This document shows, in pieces, positions 1 through 6,744 of a stretch of 17,596 nucleotides of DNA. The DNA lies in the NCBI GenBank assembly GCA_039923755.1, contig JBDTCD010000021.1:1-17596 (forward strand), read 5' to 3'. Within the stretch, counting starts at the first letter, position 1. Each line of letters opens with the position of its first letter. A program made the translations under genes and the position numbers. This DNA is from Terrimesophilobacter sp039923755. GTDB taxonomy: Bacteria; Actinomycetota; Actinomycetes; Actinomycetales; Microbacteriaceae. The notes below the pieces were generated by a model. The model worked only from the letters and a program-made list of their open reading frames with translations. It was not told the origin of the DNA and searched no databases.

Positions 1-1082
1 AGGGCCGCGGCAAGTTCCGGCACGCGGAAGTGTCCACGCATGCCGGAGATGAGGCGCTCATCGAGTTCGATGGCTCGTGCTTCCTCCCACAGGTCGATCG
101 CCATGTGGGCGTCACTGCCCACGACGATGGGCGATCCGGCGGCTGCCAGACGGGAGGCCGGTCCGACACCGTCGGCGAGATCCCGCTCTGTCGTGCAGCA
201 CATCGAGATTGTGGTGCCGCTCGATCCGAGCAAGCGGATGTCTTCGTCGGTGAGGTGTGTGGCGTGCACCGCGGTGAGGCGCTTGCCGAGCACCCCTTCG
301 GCGGCGAGCAGCTGCGTGGGCGTCACGCCGAACGCCTCCAGGCACGCTTCGTTCTCCGCTGGCTGCTCAGACAGGTGCACGTGTAAGGGAAGATTGCGGC
401 CGGCGGCATAGTCCGCGATGGGTGCGAGTGCTGCGCGGGGAACTGCCCGCACGCTGTGGATGGCTGCACCAACACGCAGGGTATCGGTGTCGCTCAACCC
501 ATCGAGCCGGGATGCCCATGCCTCCCACGAGCCGTCGTCGAACCGGCGCTGGACACCCTCGAGGCTGGACCCGCGAACATCCGCCTGCAGGTAGCAGGTG
601 TCGATGAGGGTGATGCGCAGGCCAGCGTCGTTCGCGGCCCGAATGACCGCGTTGCTCATCTCGTTCGGATTGGCGTATCTCCTGCCGCCCTGATCGTGGT
701 GGACGTAAAAGAACTCGCCGACACTGGTCATGCCGCTCAACGCCATCTCGCCGTAGGTCGCGAGGGCGAGGGCGTACAGCGACTCGGGATCCAGCCGTTC
801 GGCGACGCCGTACATGAGAGAGCGCCACGACCAGAAGTCGGCCACGCCGCTCTGGCTGGACCCGCGGATGGCGCGGTGAAAAACGTGCGAATGCGTGTTT
901 GCAAGGCCGGGAAGGGTCAGCCCGTGCAGACGATGGGCTCCGGCCGGCGCGTCGACGTTGGAGTGGACGGCAGAGATGACCCCGTCGACGACATCGATCC
1001 GAACGTCTCGCTCAGGTTGTGCTCCCCCGAGCCATGCCAGTTCGGCGTGGAACACCGCATCCGGCACCTGCTGTTCACTCAC
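1..1082 (-). CDS. hutF: Formimidoylglutamate deiminase (partial, C-terminus beyond window)
   Basis: Amidohydrolase-superfamily enzyme that deaminates N-formimidoyl-L-glutamate to N-formyl-L-glutamate and ammonia, the fourth step of the HutF branch of histidine breakdown, in the cytoplasm. The frame stays open from the GTG at 1082 to the window edge, giving about 360 residues of a family usually near 450, so the C-terminus is missing. Metal-site motifs are visible in order: NTHSHVFHR (residues 62-70, HxH), HVHLSEQ (234-240), AVHATHL (271-277) and GSDAH (322-326). The start is one base after the hutI stop (TGA-C-GTG). A GAAGGG ribosome-binding site lies inside the end of hutI, which implies translational coupling. 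The GSDAH motif and the LHVHLSEQ context fit FGlu deiminase better than general guanine deaminases; the hut operon settles it. Confidence 0.93.
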   Translation of the reverse strand, partial: MSEQQVPDAVFHAELAWLGGAQPERDVRIDVVDGVISAVHSNVDAPAGAHRLHGLTLPGLANTHSHVFHRAIRGSSQSGVADFWSWRSLMYGVAERLDPESLYALALATYGEMALSGMTSVGEFFYVHHDQGGRRYANPNEMSNAVIRAANDAGLRITLIDTCYLQADVRGSSLEGVQRRFDDGSWEAWASRLDGLSDTDTLRVGAAIHSVRAVPRAALAPIADYAAGRNLPLHVHLSEQPAENEACLEAFGVTPTQLLAAEGVLGKRLTAVHATHLTDEDIRLLGSSGTTISMCCTTERDLADGVGPASRLAAAGSPIVVGSDAHMAIDLWEEARAIELDERLISGMRGHFRVPELAAA

Positions 1083-1083
1083 G

Positions 1084-2301
1084 TCAACGCCCTTCTATGA
1101 CGGCCCCGTGCGCGATGACTGTTCTCACCGCATTGTGGCCGATCCGGTACGCAATATCCTCGTGGCGCGCAACGTCGAGCACGATCACATCGGCCTGCAT
1201 ACCCACGGTAAGCGATCCGACTCGCTCGTGACGCCCGAGTGCTCGTGCCGCGCCGTGGGTCGCCGCCCTTAACGCCTGCGCGACGGACAAGCCGCCAGTG
1301 CGGCAGGCCATCGCCACAGCGAGCTGCATATCGGTGACCCAGCAGCCGGGACAGATATCCGTCGCAAGGGCGAGCTCCATGCCGGCGTCGACAATGCGAC
1401 GCGGATCGACGGGATGCGGATGGGCGACCGCGAAGTCCAGGCACGGCATGTACACGCCGGCGATGCCTGCCCGGCCGAGAGCCTGCAGCTCAGCATCCGT
1501 CGTGAAGTTCAGGTGGTCAACGCTGACGGCCCCCAGATCGATCGCGAGGGAGGAGGCTCCGGTGTGGCCGTAGGCGTCCAGGTGCAGTTTTGGCTTTAGG
1601 CCAGCATTCAGGCCAGCGGTAAGGATCCGCTCCGTCTGGGCGAGGTCGAAGTACCCTTCGTCGCAGTACACATCGCAGAACTCGGCGAGGTTGCGCTCGG
1701 CGATCTCGGGAATGAGGTTGATGACCTCATCGACGTAAAGATCGTGCGGGATACCGACCGGGAAGGCGTGCGCGCCAAGGTACGTCGAGACGATGTCGAC
1801 GGGCATTATCGAGCCCAGTCGCTGGGTGGTTTCAAGCAGTCGGAGCTCATTTTCGGAGTCCAGGCCGTAACCGCTCTTGCTTTCCAGCGTCGTCGTGCCG
1901 TGCCTCACCATCTCGCGCACGCGGGCGGATGACTCCGCCAGCAACTGCTCGCTGGACGCAGCACGCGTGGTTGCCACCGTTCCGGTAATGCCCACGGGCA
2001 CCCCGGGCGGCGGTGTCGCCCGGCTCACTTTCGCTGCGTACTCGTCGACGCGGCTGCCGCCGAAGACAACGTGCGTGTGCGCATCCACGAAGCCGGGCAT
2101 CACCACCCCGCCATCGGCGTCAATCACTCGATCTGCTCGAAAGCCCGACACATCGCCGACAGCGACAATGCGTCCGCCAGCAATCGCGACCCCGCCGCCG
2201 GGAACGAGTCCGATGAGATCGGAGGCGTCCCCGGCGCAGGTCAGGAGCTCTGAAGCCCCCGTGACAACGAGGTCGACGGTGGGTGAGTCGCTATCAGACA
2301 T
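1084..2301 (-). CDS. hutI: Imidazolonepropionase
   Basis: Hydrolyses 4-imidazolone-5-propanoate to N-formimidoyl-L-glutamate, the third step of histidine degradation (cytosolic, metal-dependent amidohydrolase). The protein has 405 residues, the normal family length. Visible motifs: VDAHTHVVFGG (72-82, HxH metal ligands), TLESKSGYGL (138-147), KLHLDAY (238-244, metal His), VDHLNF (261-266) and LATDICPGCW (312-321, catalytic-site Asp). The last differs from the NPG form I remember for most HutI, having CPGC after the Asp-Ile. The ATG at 2301 overlaps the hutU stop by 8 nt (ATGTCTGA), which favours this start over an upstream extension that would lie inside hutU. There is no clear ribosome-binding site, so translation is probably coupled to hutU. 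Confidence 0.95.
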   Translation of the reverse strand: MSDSDSPTVDLVVTGASELLTCAGDASDLIGLVPGGGVAIAGGRIVAVGDVSGFRADRVIDADGGVVMPGFVDAHTHVVFGGSRVDEYAAKVSRATPPPGVPVGITGTVATTRAASSEQLLAESSARVREMVRHGTTTLESKSGYGLDSENELRLLETTQRLGSIMPVDIVSTYLGAHAFPVGIPHDLYVDEVINLIPEIAERNLAEFCDVYCDEGYFDLAQTERILTAGLNAGLKPKLHLDAYGHTGASSLAIDLGAVSVDHLNFTTDAELQALGRAGIAGVYMPCLDFAVAHPHPVDPRRIVDAGMELALATDICPGCWVTDMQLAVAMACRTGGLSVAQALRAATHGAARALGRHERVGSLTVGMQADVIVLDVARHEDIAYRIGHNAVRTVIAHGAVIEGR

Positions 2302-4069
2302 CGTCCGGACCGAAGGTGGCGGTGGGGGTCCACCACAGCGGAATGGAGAGTCCCTCGCCTGGTCCGACCGTGTTCGCCACTTCCTTGGCCCTGGCGTAGC
2401 CGGACTGCGCGTGGCGCACAACCCCGATACCGCTGTCGACGGTGAGCGCCGCTTTGAGCCGGAACGCTGCGACGTCGGTGCCGTCGGCGATCATGGTGAC
2501 TCCGGTGTGCACCGAGTCGCCCATGGCGTAGTTGGCCTGGATCGCGATGAGGTCGCACATGCCGGACGCGTTCAACAGGCCGTTGAGGTACGGCCAGTCG
2601 GAGATGAGGTCGGAGCCATCCGGCATCGCCTCGGACTCGAACGTCGGGTTGATGATCGAGCCGGAGTCGAGGTTGTCGCGGGAGAAGGCGACCGGGCCCT
2701 TCACCTCGCCGCTCTTGATGAGCTCGTTGACCGCGAGTCCAAACTTCTTGCGCTCGCCGAAGCCGAGGTAGCACACTCGCGCCGGCAGGCCCTCGATCGG
2801 AATGTGCTTGCGGGCCAGGTTGATCCAGCGGGTGGCGATCTCGTCGTCGGGAAACAGCTCGAGCACAAGGTCGTCAATGCGCGCGAGATCGGCGGGGTCG
2901 CCCGAGATGCACGTCCAACGGAACGGACCGCGGCCCTCAAGGAACAGCGGGCGAAGGTATGCGGAGACGAATCCGGGAATCTTCATCGCATCTTCGAAAC
3001 CGTGCATCTGGCACTCGCGGCGAATCTGGTTGCCGTATTCAAACGTCGGAACACCGTTGTCGAAGAACTGGTTCATCGCCTTCAGTTGACGCACCATGGC
3101 CGTGCGGGAGATCTCGAAGTATGCGTCGCGATCCTTTTTGCGGAATTCCTCAGCCTCCTGCACCGTGTAGCCGATGGGCACGTAGGCCAGGGGGTCGTGT
3201 GCCGGTGTCATCTCGGTGACGACATCCGGGCGGAAATCGTTCTCCAGGCAGTACTCGAACAACTCTGTGGCGTTGGCAACGACCGCGATGCCCAGTGGCT
3301 TGTTGGCAGCCGCGGCCTCTTGTGCGAGTTCGATGGCGTGCGGGATGGAGTCGGCAAGCACGTCCGCATAGCCGACCTTGATGCGGTTGCGGATGATGCG
3401 CTCATCCACGTCAGCGCAGATGGCGACCCCGCCGAGCATCGTCATGGCACGCGGCTGGTTGCCGCCCATGCCGCCCATGCCTGCGCAGACGAGGATCTTG
3501 CCGACCCACGAACCGTCGAGGTGGATGTTCGCCACGGATCGAAGAGTCTCGAAGGTGCCCTGGATGACGCCCTGCGTGCCAATGTATTCCCACGGTGACG
3601 CGGTGTACTGGGCGAAGATTGTCAGGTTCTTGTCCTGAAGTTCGTAGAACGTCTTCCAGGTGGGCCGCACGAAGTTTGTGGTTGCCATGACGACTCGCGG
3701 CGCGAGCTCGTGGGTCTCGAACACGGCGACCGGCATTCCCGACTGCACCACGAGAGTTTCATCGTCGGCCAGGTTTTTGAGGGACTCGATGATCGCGTAG
3801 TACGACTCCCAGTTGCGGGCGGCCTTGCCGATGCCGCCGTAGACGACGAGGTTTTCGGCGTGCTCGGCAACCTCCATGTTGTTTTCGAGCATGCGCAGGA
3901 TGGTTTCCTGCTTCCAGCCCTTGCACCGCAGCGTGTCGCCGCGTTGGGCGGTGACCTCATAGAGGACGACGGGCTTGACCGCCGGGAGGTCGCCGAACTT
4001 GATGCCGGTGGCGTTGCCGCCCGGGTGCTGGGTGGTGATGGTGACGGGGTTATCCGCGGTGATTGACAT
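2294..4069 (-). CDS. hutU: Urocanate hydratase (urocanase), divergent subtype
   Basis: Converts urocanate to 4-imidazolone-5-propanoate using tightly bound NAD+ as electrophile, the second step of the pathway. The protein has 591 residues, somewhat longer than the roughly 555 of well-studied bacterial urocanases. Family hallmarks: TLRCKGWKQE (46-55), VVYGGIGKAARNWE (75-88), QSGMPVAVFETHE (109-121), the Gly-rich NAD site AGMGGMGGNQP (196-206), AHDPLAY (290-296), PGFVSAYLRPLF (365-376) and DGSDLISDWP (484-493). Residue 377 is Leu where classical urocanases have the reactive Cys of RPLFC, and the usual HHGGGVGMG stretch is replaced by QANYAMGD (511-518). It is probably a real enzyme of a separate subfamily, given its place between hutH and hutI. 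The ribosome-binding site is AAGGA, 6 nt before the ATG. Confidence 0.93.
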   Translation of the reverse strand: MSITADNPVTITTQHPGGNATGIKFGDLPAVKPVVLYEVTAQRGDTLRCKGWKQETILRMLENNMEVAEHAENLVVYGGIGKAARNWESYYAIIESLKNLADDETLVVQSGMPVAVFETHELAPRVVMATTNFVRPTWKTFYELQDKNLTIFAQYTASPWEYIGTQGVIQGTFETLRSVANIHLDGSWVGKILVCAGMGGMGGNQPRAMTMLGGVAICADVDERIIRNRIKVGYADVLADSIPHAIELAQEAAAANKPLGIAVVANATELFEYCLENDFRPDVVTEMTPAHDPLAYVPIGYTVQEAEEFRKKDRDAYFEISRTAMVRQLKAMNQFFDNGVPTFEYGNQIRRECQMHGFEDAMKIPGFVSAYLRPLFLEGRGPFRWTCISGDPADLARIDDLVLELFPDDEIATRWINLARKHIPIEGLPARVCYLGFGERKKFGLAVNELIKSGEVKGPVAFSRDNLDSGSIINPTFESEAMPDGSDLISDWPYLNGLLNASGMCDLIAIQANYAMGDSVHTGVTMIADGTDVAAFRLKAALTVDSGIGVVRHAQSGYARAKEVANTVGPGEGLSIPLWWTPTATFGPDDV

Positions 4070-4075
4070 GGGTGT

Positions 4076-4080
4076 TCCTT
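4076..4080 (-). promoter_or_regulatory. Ribosome-binding site of hutU
   Basis: AAGGA on the minus strand lies 6 nt before the hutU ATG and directly after the hutH TAA, filling the 11-nt gap between the two genes. It fixes the hutU start at 4069. Confidence 0.8.
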
Positions 4081-5724
4081 TTACTTGGCGGTGCTGCGAA
4101 GCGCGTCGAGGACGGCACCACTGTGCACGAGTTCGACGGCTGAACGGACTCTGGGGTAGAGAACGGTGTCCTGGGTTATGTGGTCGATGAGGCGACCATC
4201 GGCGGAGCGGTGTGAGCGCACGAGTTCCAGCACGGTGCGGCTGGCCGCAGACAGAGCCGAGGCATCCTTGCCCTCTACTTGAAGGCGCAGTTCAAGAGCC
4301 TGCGCAGCCATGAGAAGCTCGATGCCGATCACGTTTTCGATGTTGGTGACGACCTGGCGCGCATGGCGTCCCGCATTGTTGGCCATCGACACGTGGTCTT
4401 CTTGGTTGGCGCTCGTGGGGATCGAATCGACGCTGTCAGGATGCGCGAGAGTCTTGCAGTCGGAGACGAGGGCGGCTGCCAGGTACTGGGGCAGCATGAA
4501 TCCGCAGTCCATGCCGACTTGCTCGCTCGCGATGAGCATGTCGGGCAGTCCCCTGTTGAGTGTTCCGTCGGTGAGCCGGAACAACCGCCGCTCGGCGATG
4601 TTGCCGATCTCGGTGACGACGATGGAGAGGAAGTCGGAGGCGAAAGCGAGGTACTCGGCGTGGAAGTTGCCGCCGGAGACGGCCTTGAGCGTGCGCGATG
4701 CTGGCAGGTCGGGAAAGACCAGGGGGTTGTCGGTCGCCGCGTTGATCTCGGTTTCGACGATGCCGCGAACGAAGCCGAGGGTGTCCTTGACCGCACCGAG
4801 CACCTGCGGGGTGCATCGAAGGGAGTAGGCATCCTGTGGGGGCTGGCGTACGGGATCGCGGTCGATATCTCCGTCGATGAACTCGCTGCCGGCCAGCAGT
4901 TCCCGGATGCGAGCGGCGACCGCGATCTGCCCCGCGTGCCCCCGGGCCTCGTGGATCTGGGGCAGGAAGGCGTCGCCGAAGCCGGCGAGGGCTTCGATGG
5001 ACATGGCCGCCGTTATTTGCGCTGTTTCGAGCAGGTTTTCGGCGTCGGCAAGGGCGAGCGCCGCCTGCGCAGTGGAGAATGAGGTGCCATTCGTGAGGGA
5101 CAGTCCCTCCTTGGGTCCGAGTACGATTCGATCGATGCCCGCGGCCTTCATCGCGGCAATCCCGGTCACGAGTGTGCCGTCGACGAACGCTTCACCGCTG
5201 TCGATTTCGACGTCTTCTCCGACCGGCCGGGACATCACGATGGCAAGGTGCGCGAGCGGGATCAGGTCTCCGCTTGCACCGAGCGAGCCATACTCGGGCA
5301 CCGCCGGGAACACGCCACGTTCGAGCATCGTCAGCAGGGTGGCTGGCACCTCGAGCCGCACCGCTGAGTAGCCGCGCGTGAGGCTCACGGCGCGGATCAG
5401 CATCGAGCCGCGAACGACATCCTCATCGAGGTAGCGACCGATTCCGCTGGCGTTGGACAGAATGAGGCGGCGGGACAGCTCAGCTGCTTCATCGACACTC
5501 TCGAATGCGCGGCGACCGGCAAGGGAGCCGAAACCGGTGTTGATGCTGTAGATCGGGGCGACGGACTTGCCTGCCCGCATCTCGTCGGTGATCGCGGTGA
5601 CCCACTGTTCACTGACCCGCATCGCAGCGACCGCGTCCAGGGAAATTGTCGCGTTCTGACGGCCACGCACGATGGCGAGAAAGTCCTCGAGTGTCAGAGG
5701 CTTTTCGCCGATTTCGATGCTCAC
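4081..5724 (-). CDS. hutH: Histidine ammonia-lyase
   Basis: Eliminates ammonia from L-histidine to give trans-urocanate, the first and committed step of histidine degradation. The protein has 547 residues (family usually 500-560). The autocatalytic MIO cofactor triad Ala-Ser-Gly is at 150-152 within GSLGASGDLIPLAH. Other active-site motifs are IYSINTGFGS (58-67, with the catalytic Tyr59), the NGTS motif, GGNFH and SANQEDHVSM. The usual form of the first motif is YGVNTGFG, so Ser-Ile here is a mild departure. GTG is the start because GGAAGGA sits 7 nt upstream; no downstream start would keep the N-terminal family segment. It is the promoter-proximal gene of the hutHUIF operon. Aromatic-amino-acid lyases share the fold, but the hut context makes histidine the substrate. 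Confidence 0.96.
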   Translation of the reverse strand: MSIEIGEKPLTLEDFLAIVRGRQNATISLDAVAAMRVSEQWVTAITDEMRAGKSVAPIYSINTGFGSLAGRRAFESVDEAAELSRRLILSNASGIGRYLDEDVVRGSMLIRAVSLTRGYSAVRLEVPATLLTMLERGVFPAVPEYGSLGASGDLIPLAHLAIVMSRPVGEDVEIDSGEAFVDGTLVTGIAAMKAAGIDRIVLGPKEGLSLTNGTSFSTAQAALALADAENLLETAQITAAMSIEALAGFGDAFLPQIHEARGHAGQIAVAARIRELLAGSEFIDGDIDRDPVRQPPQDAYSLRCTPQVLGAVKDTLGFVRGIVETEINAATDNPLVFPDLPASRTLKAVSGGNFHAEYLAFASDFLSIVVTEIGNIAERRLFRLTDGTLNRGLPDMLIASEQVGMDCGFMLPQYLAAALVSDCKTLAHPDSVDSIPTSANQEDHVSMANNAGRHARQVVTNIENVIGIELLMAAQALELRLQVEGKDASALSAASRTVLELVRSHRSADGRLIDHITQDTVLYPRVRSAVELVHSGAVLDALRSTAK

Positions 5725-5731
5725 AGTGGTG

Positions 5732-5738
5732 TCCTTCC
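5732..5738 (-). promoter_or_regulatory. Ribosome-binding site of hutH
   Basis: GGAAGGA on the minus strand, 7 nt before the GTG at 5724. This strong Shine-Dalgarno sequence supports the GTG start and a leadered mRNA, unlike several other genes in the window. Confidence 0.75.
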
Positions 5739-5785
5739 GATCGCTGCCTGTAACGCTAACCGGGTCTCACTCAGGCGCAAGGAAT

Positions 5786-5806
5786 GATTCTTACAGGGTG
5801 AAAATC
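5786..5806. promoter_or_regulatory. Imperfect 21-bp palindrome, candidate operator
   Basis: The 21 bases starting GATTCTTACA and ending GAAAATC pair at 7 of 10 symmetric positions around a central G. The site overlaps a perfect GAAT-G-ATTC (5782-5790). It lies between the presumed -10 box and the hutH start, a position suited to repression. The IclR-family regulator encoded nearby is the obvious candidate ligand, but this is inference. Confidence 0.3.
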
Positions 5807-5817
5807 CCGAAGTACTA

Positions 5818-5846
5818 ATTTGAGAACGAAATTCACGTGGGCTCAA
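5818..5846 (-). promoter_or_regulatory. Candidate hutH promoter
   Basis: On the minus strand TTGAGC (5846-5841) is followed after 17 nt by TCAAAT (5823-5818). Each hexamer matches 4 of 6 bases of the sigma-A-type consensus, leaving a leader of roughly 85 nt before the hutH GTG. The -35 box is embedded in TGAGCCCACGTG, which resembles the arm sequence of the hutD/M20 inverted repeat. This is inferred from spacing and sequence only. Confidence 0.3.
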
Positions 5847-5893
5847 CTCAGTAATCTTGCACACGGCGCGCGACAACCCACGCGCAATTGACA

Positions 5894-5918
5894 CCCGTTC
5901 ACGGGGTTTAATAACGGG
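5894..5918. repeat. Inverted repeat CCCGTT-N13-AACGGG
   Basis: Perfect 6-bp arms separated by 13 nt in the hutH upstream region, next to a plus-strand TTGACA. It could be a transcription-factor site or a weak RNA hairpin; nothing further supports either. Confidence 0.3.
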
Positions 5919-6011
5919 ATACCCATCTGGGAGTTACCTGCCAACCGACACATGAACGCACGAATCGACAGACGATAGCCCAGTGAGGAATCGGTCACAG
6001 GGCGGTATTTC

Positions 6012-6024
6012 GTCGCCTGGCGAC
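6012..6024. repeat. Perfect 13-bp palindrome GTCGCC-T-GGCGAC
   Basis: Six-base arms around a single T. The loop is too short for an RNA hairpin, so a protein-binding dyad is the likelier reading. It lies between the toxin gene and the hutH promoter. Confidence 0.3.
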
Positions 6025-6070
6025 AGCACGATCGAATCCGGCTTTTGATCGGCCACACCTACCCTCTTGG

Positions 6071-6110
6071 GTTCCGCTTCCGGATGTGTGCGGTGCGAAG
6101 CCTGCGGAAC
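6071..6110 (-). terminator. Possible hairpin behind the toxin gene
   Basis: GTTCCGC (6071-6077) and GCGGAAC (6104-6110) form 7-bp arms with a 26-nt loop, starting 2 nt past the toxin TAA. No U-run follows, so termination would be non-canonical. The position is right for ending the toxin-antitoxin transcript, but the evidence is weak. Confidence 0.25.
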
Positions 6111-6112
6111 GT

Positions 6113-6388
6113 TTAGAGCTTGCGATACACGACACTGCGATGCGCTACGCGAAGGACAAGCACGATCAGCTCGGCGTCCTTTACCGTATAAACGATGCGG
6201 TAGTCACCGGTCCGAATTCGAAACAGGCTAGGAAAGCCCACGAGCGCCCGCACTCCTGCGGGGCGGGGCTCAGAACTTAGTCGATCAATGGCTTTGACGA
6301 CACGGCGCGCGACCGCTTTGTCGAGGTTGCTGAGCTCTTTAAGCGCTTTGGGGTCATAAAGAACCGAGTACGGTGAATCCTCGTTCAC
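6113..6388 (-). CDS. RelE/ParE-family toxin
   Basis: A small toxin of 91 residues in the RelE/ParE superfamily, most like RelE-type mRNA interferases that cut mRNA on the ribosome. The N-terminal part YSVLYDPKALKELSNLD (7-23) and the C-terminal core FRIRTGDYRIVYTV (56-69) followed by VLRVAHRSVVYRK are the standard RelE signature; the basic and aromatic C-terminal residues are the catalytic and rRNA-binding type. The start is GTG at 6388, overlapping the antitoxin stop in GTGA, the usual coupling that keeps antitoxin in excess. There is no ribosome-binding site of its own. Mobile modules of this type often insert between host operons, and this one separates iclR-hutD from hutHUIF. A ParE (gyrase) target cannot be excluded. 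Confidence 0.9.
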   Translation of the reverse strand: MNEDSPYSVLYDPKALKELSNLDKAVARRVVKAIDRLSSEPRPAGVRALVGFPSLFRIRTGDYRIVYTVKDAELIVLVLRVAHRSVVYRKL

Positions 6389-6663
6389 AGCCCGAGTGCC
6401 CGGACAGCCTCATCTGCGGGGATCGCGTTCACTGTTCCTGCGTCGATGGCGTTCAATCGTTCTTGCGCAATTCGTCCTTCTTCTTGGTCGATCATTGCTT
6501 CAAACTGTTCGACAAGCTCGGCAGGGACGATCGCCGCGGCACGTTTTTGGTTTCGACCACGGGTGATGAAGGTAATTTCTCCACCGAACGCAGCACGATT
6601 GACCGCATCGGAAAAATGATCCCGTGCACCGCTGACTGACAACTCGATCGCTTCTGAACTCAT
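6385..6663 (-). CDS. Phd/YefM-family antitoxin
   Basis: A 92-residue antitoxin that neutralises the downstream RelE-like toxin and represses its own promoter, as known for the Phd/YefM family. The N-terminal DNA-binding half carries SVSGARDHFSDAVNRA (9-24) and ITFITRGRNQKRAAAIVP (30-47), the family pattern of a Val-x-x-Ala-Arg helix and a Thr-(R/K)-(R/N)-G-x-x strand. The acidic C-terminal tail would wrap the toxin. ATG at 6663 was chosen over an ATG 30 nt upstream because CATAAT ends 6 nt before it, fitting a leaderless transcript, and because the family starts here. An ATAA-CCA-TTAT dyad overlies the -10 box and may be the autoregulatory site. Confidence 0.87.
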   Translation of the reverse strand: MSSEAIELSVSGARDHFSDAVNRAAFGGEITFITRGRNQKRAAAIVPAELVEQFEAMIDQEEGRIAQERLNAIDAGTVNAIPADEAVRALGL

Positions 6664-6675
6664 ATAACCATTATG
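6664..6675 (-). promoter_or_regulatory. -10 box and dyad at the antitoxin start
   Basis: CATAAT (6675-6670, minus strand) ends 6 nt before the antitoxin ATG, so transcription would begin at or next to the start codon. The dyad ATAA-CCA-TTAT (6664-6674) covers it. Two TTGGCG copies lie just upstream. Autoregulation is usual for this family but is not shown here. Confidence 0.4.
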
Positions 6676-6723
6676 CGCCAAGTACGCCAACATGGCTAGT
6701 CACGATTCTCGGTGGAGGATCGG

Positions 6724-6737
6724 CTTACCGGCGTAAG
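6724..6737 (-). terminator. Small hairpin between iclR and the antitoxin gene
   Basis: CTTAC-CGGC-GTAAG gives a 5-bp stem with a 4-nt loop, 7 nt past the iclR stop. It is short and lacks a U-run, so it could be an attenuating hairpin or a binding site rather than a true terminator. Confidence 0.25.
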
Positions 6738-6744
6738 TTCCGCA

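Larger units (their letters stand above)
5725..6112. other. 388-bp intergenic region upstream of the hut operon
   Basis: No convincing gene here. The stretch is visibly richer in A and T than the flanking hut genes. It holds the presumed hutH promoter and several dyads, described separately: an imperfect palindrome at 5786-5806, an inverted repeat at 5894-5918, a 13-bp palindrome at 6012-6024 and a hairpin at 6071-6110. A consensus TTGACA occurs on the plus strand at 5888-5893, but the only gene downstream of it lies on the other strand. A 71-codon minus-strand frame crosses the region but shows no recognisable domain. Confidence 0.6.

Noticed and set aside
2302..2421. A 40-residue N-terminal extension of HutI
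   Set aside because: It would overlap hutU far more deeply, is Pro/Arg-rich, and the inner ATG with an 8-nt overlap fits family length.
1877..3598. A 573-codon plus-strand open frame opposite hutI and hutU
   Set aside because: It lies wholly antisense to two clear enzymes, has no family motif, and is explained by GC-rich third positions of the minus-strand codons.
5888..5916. A plus-strand promoter from the consensus TTGACA at 5888
   Set aside because: No good -10 hexamer at 16-18 nt spacing and no plus-strand gene downstream before 8265; an antisense RNA to the toxin gene cannot be excluded.
5843..6058. A 71-codon minus-strand frame in the hutH upstream region
   Set aside because: Cys- and Arg-rich with no recognised domain and no ribosome-binding site; it overlaps the presumed hutH promoter elements.
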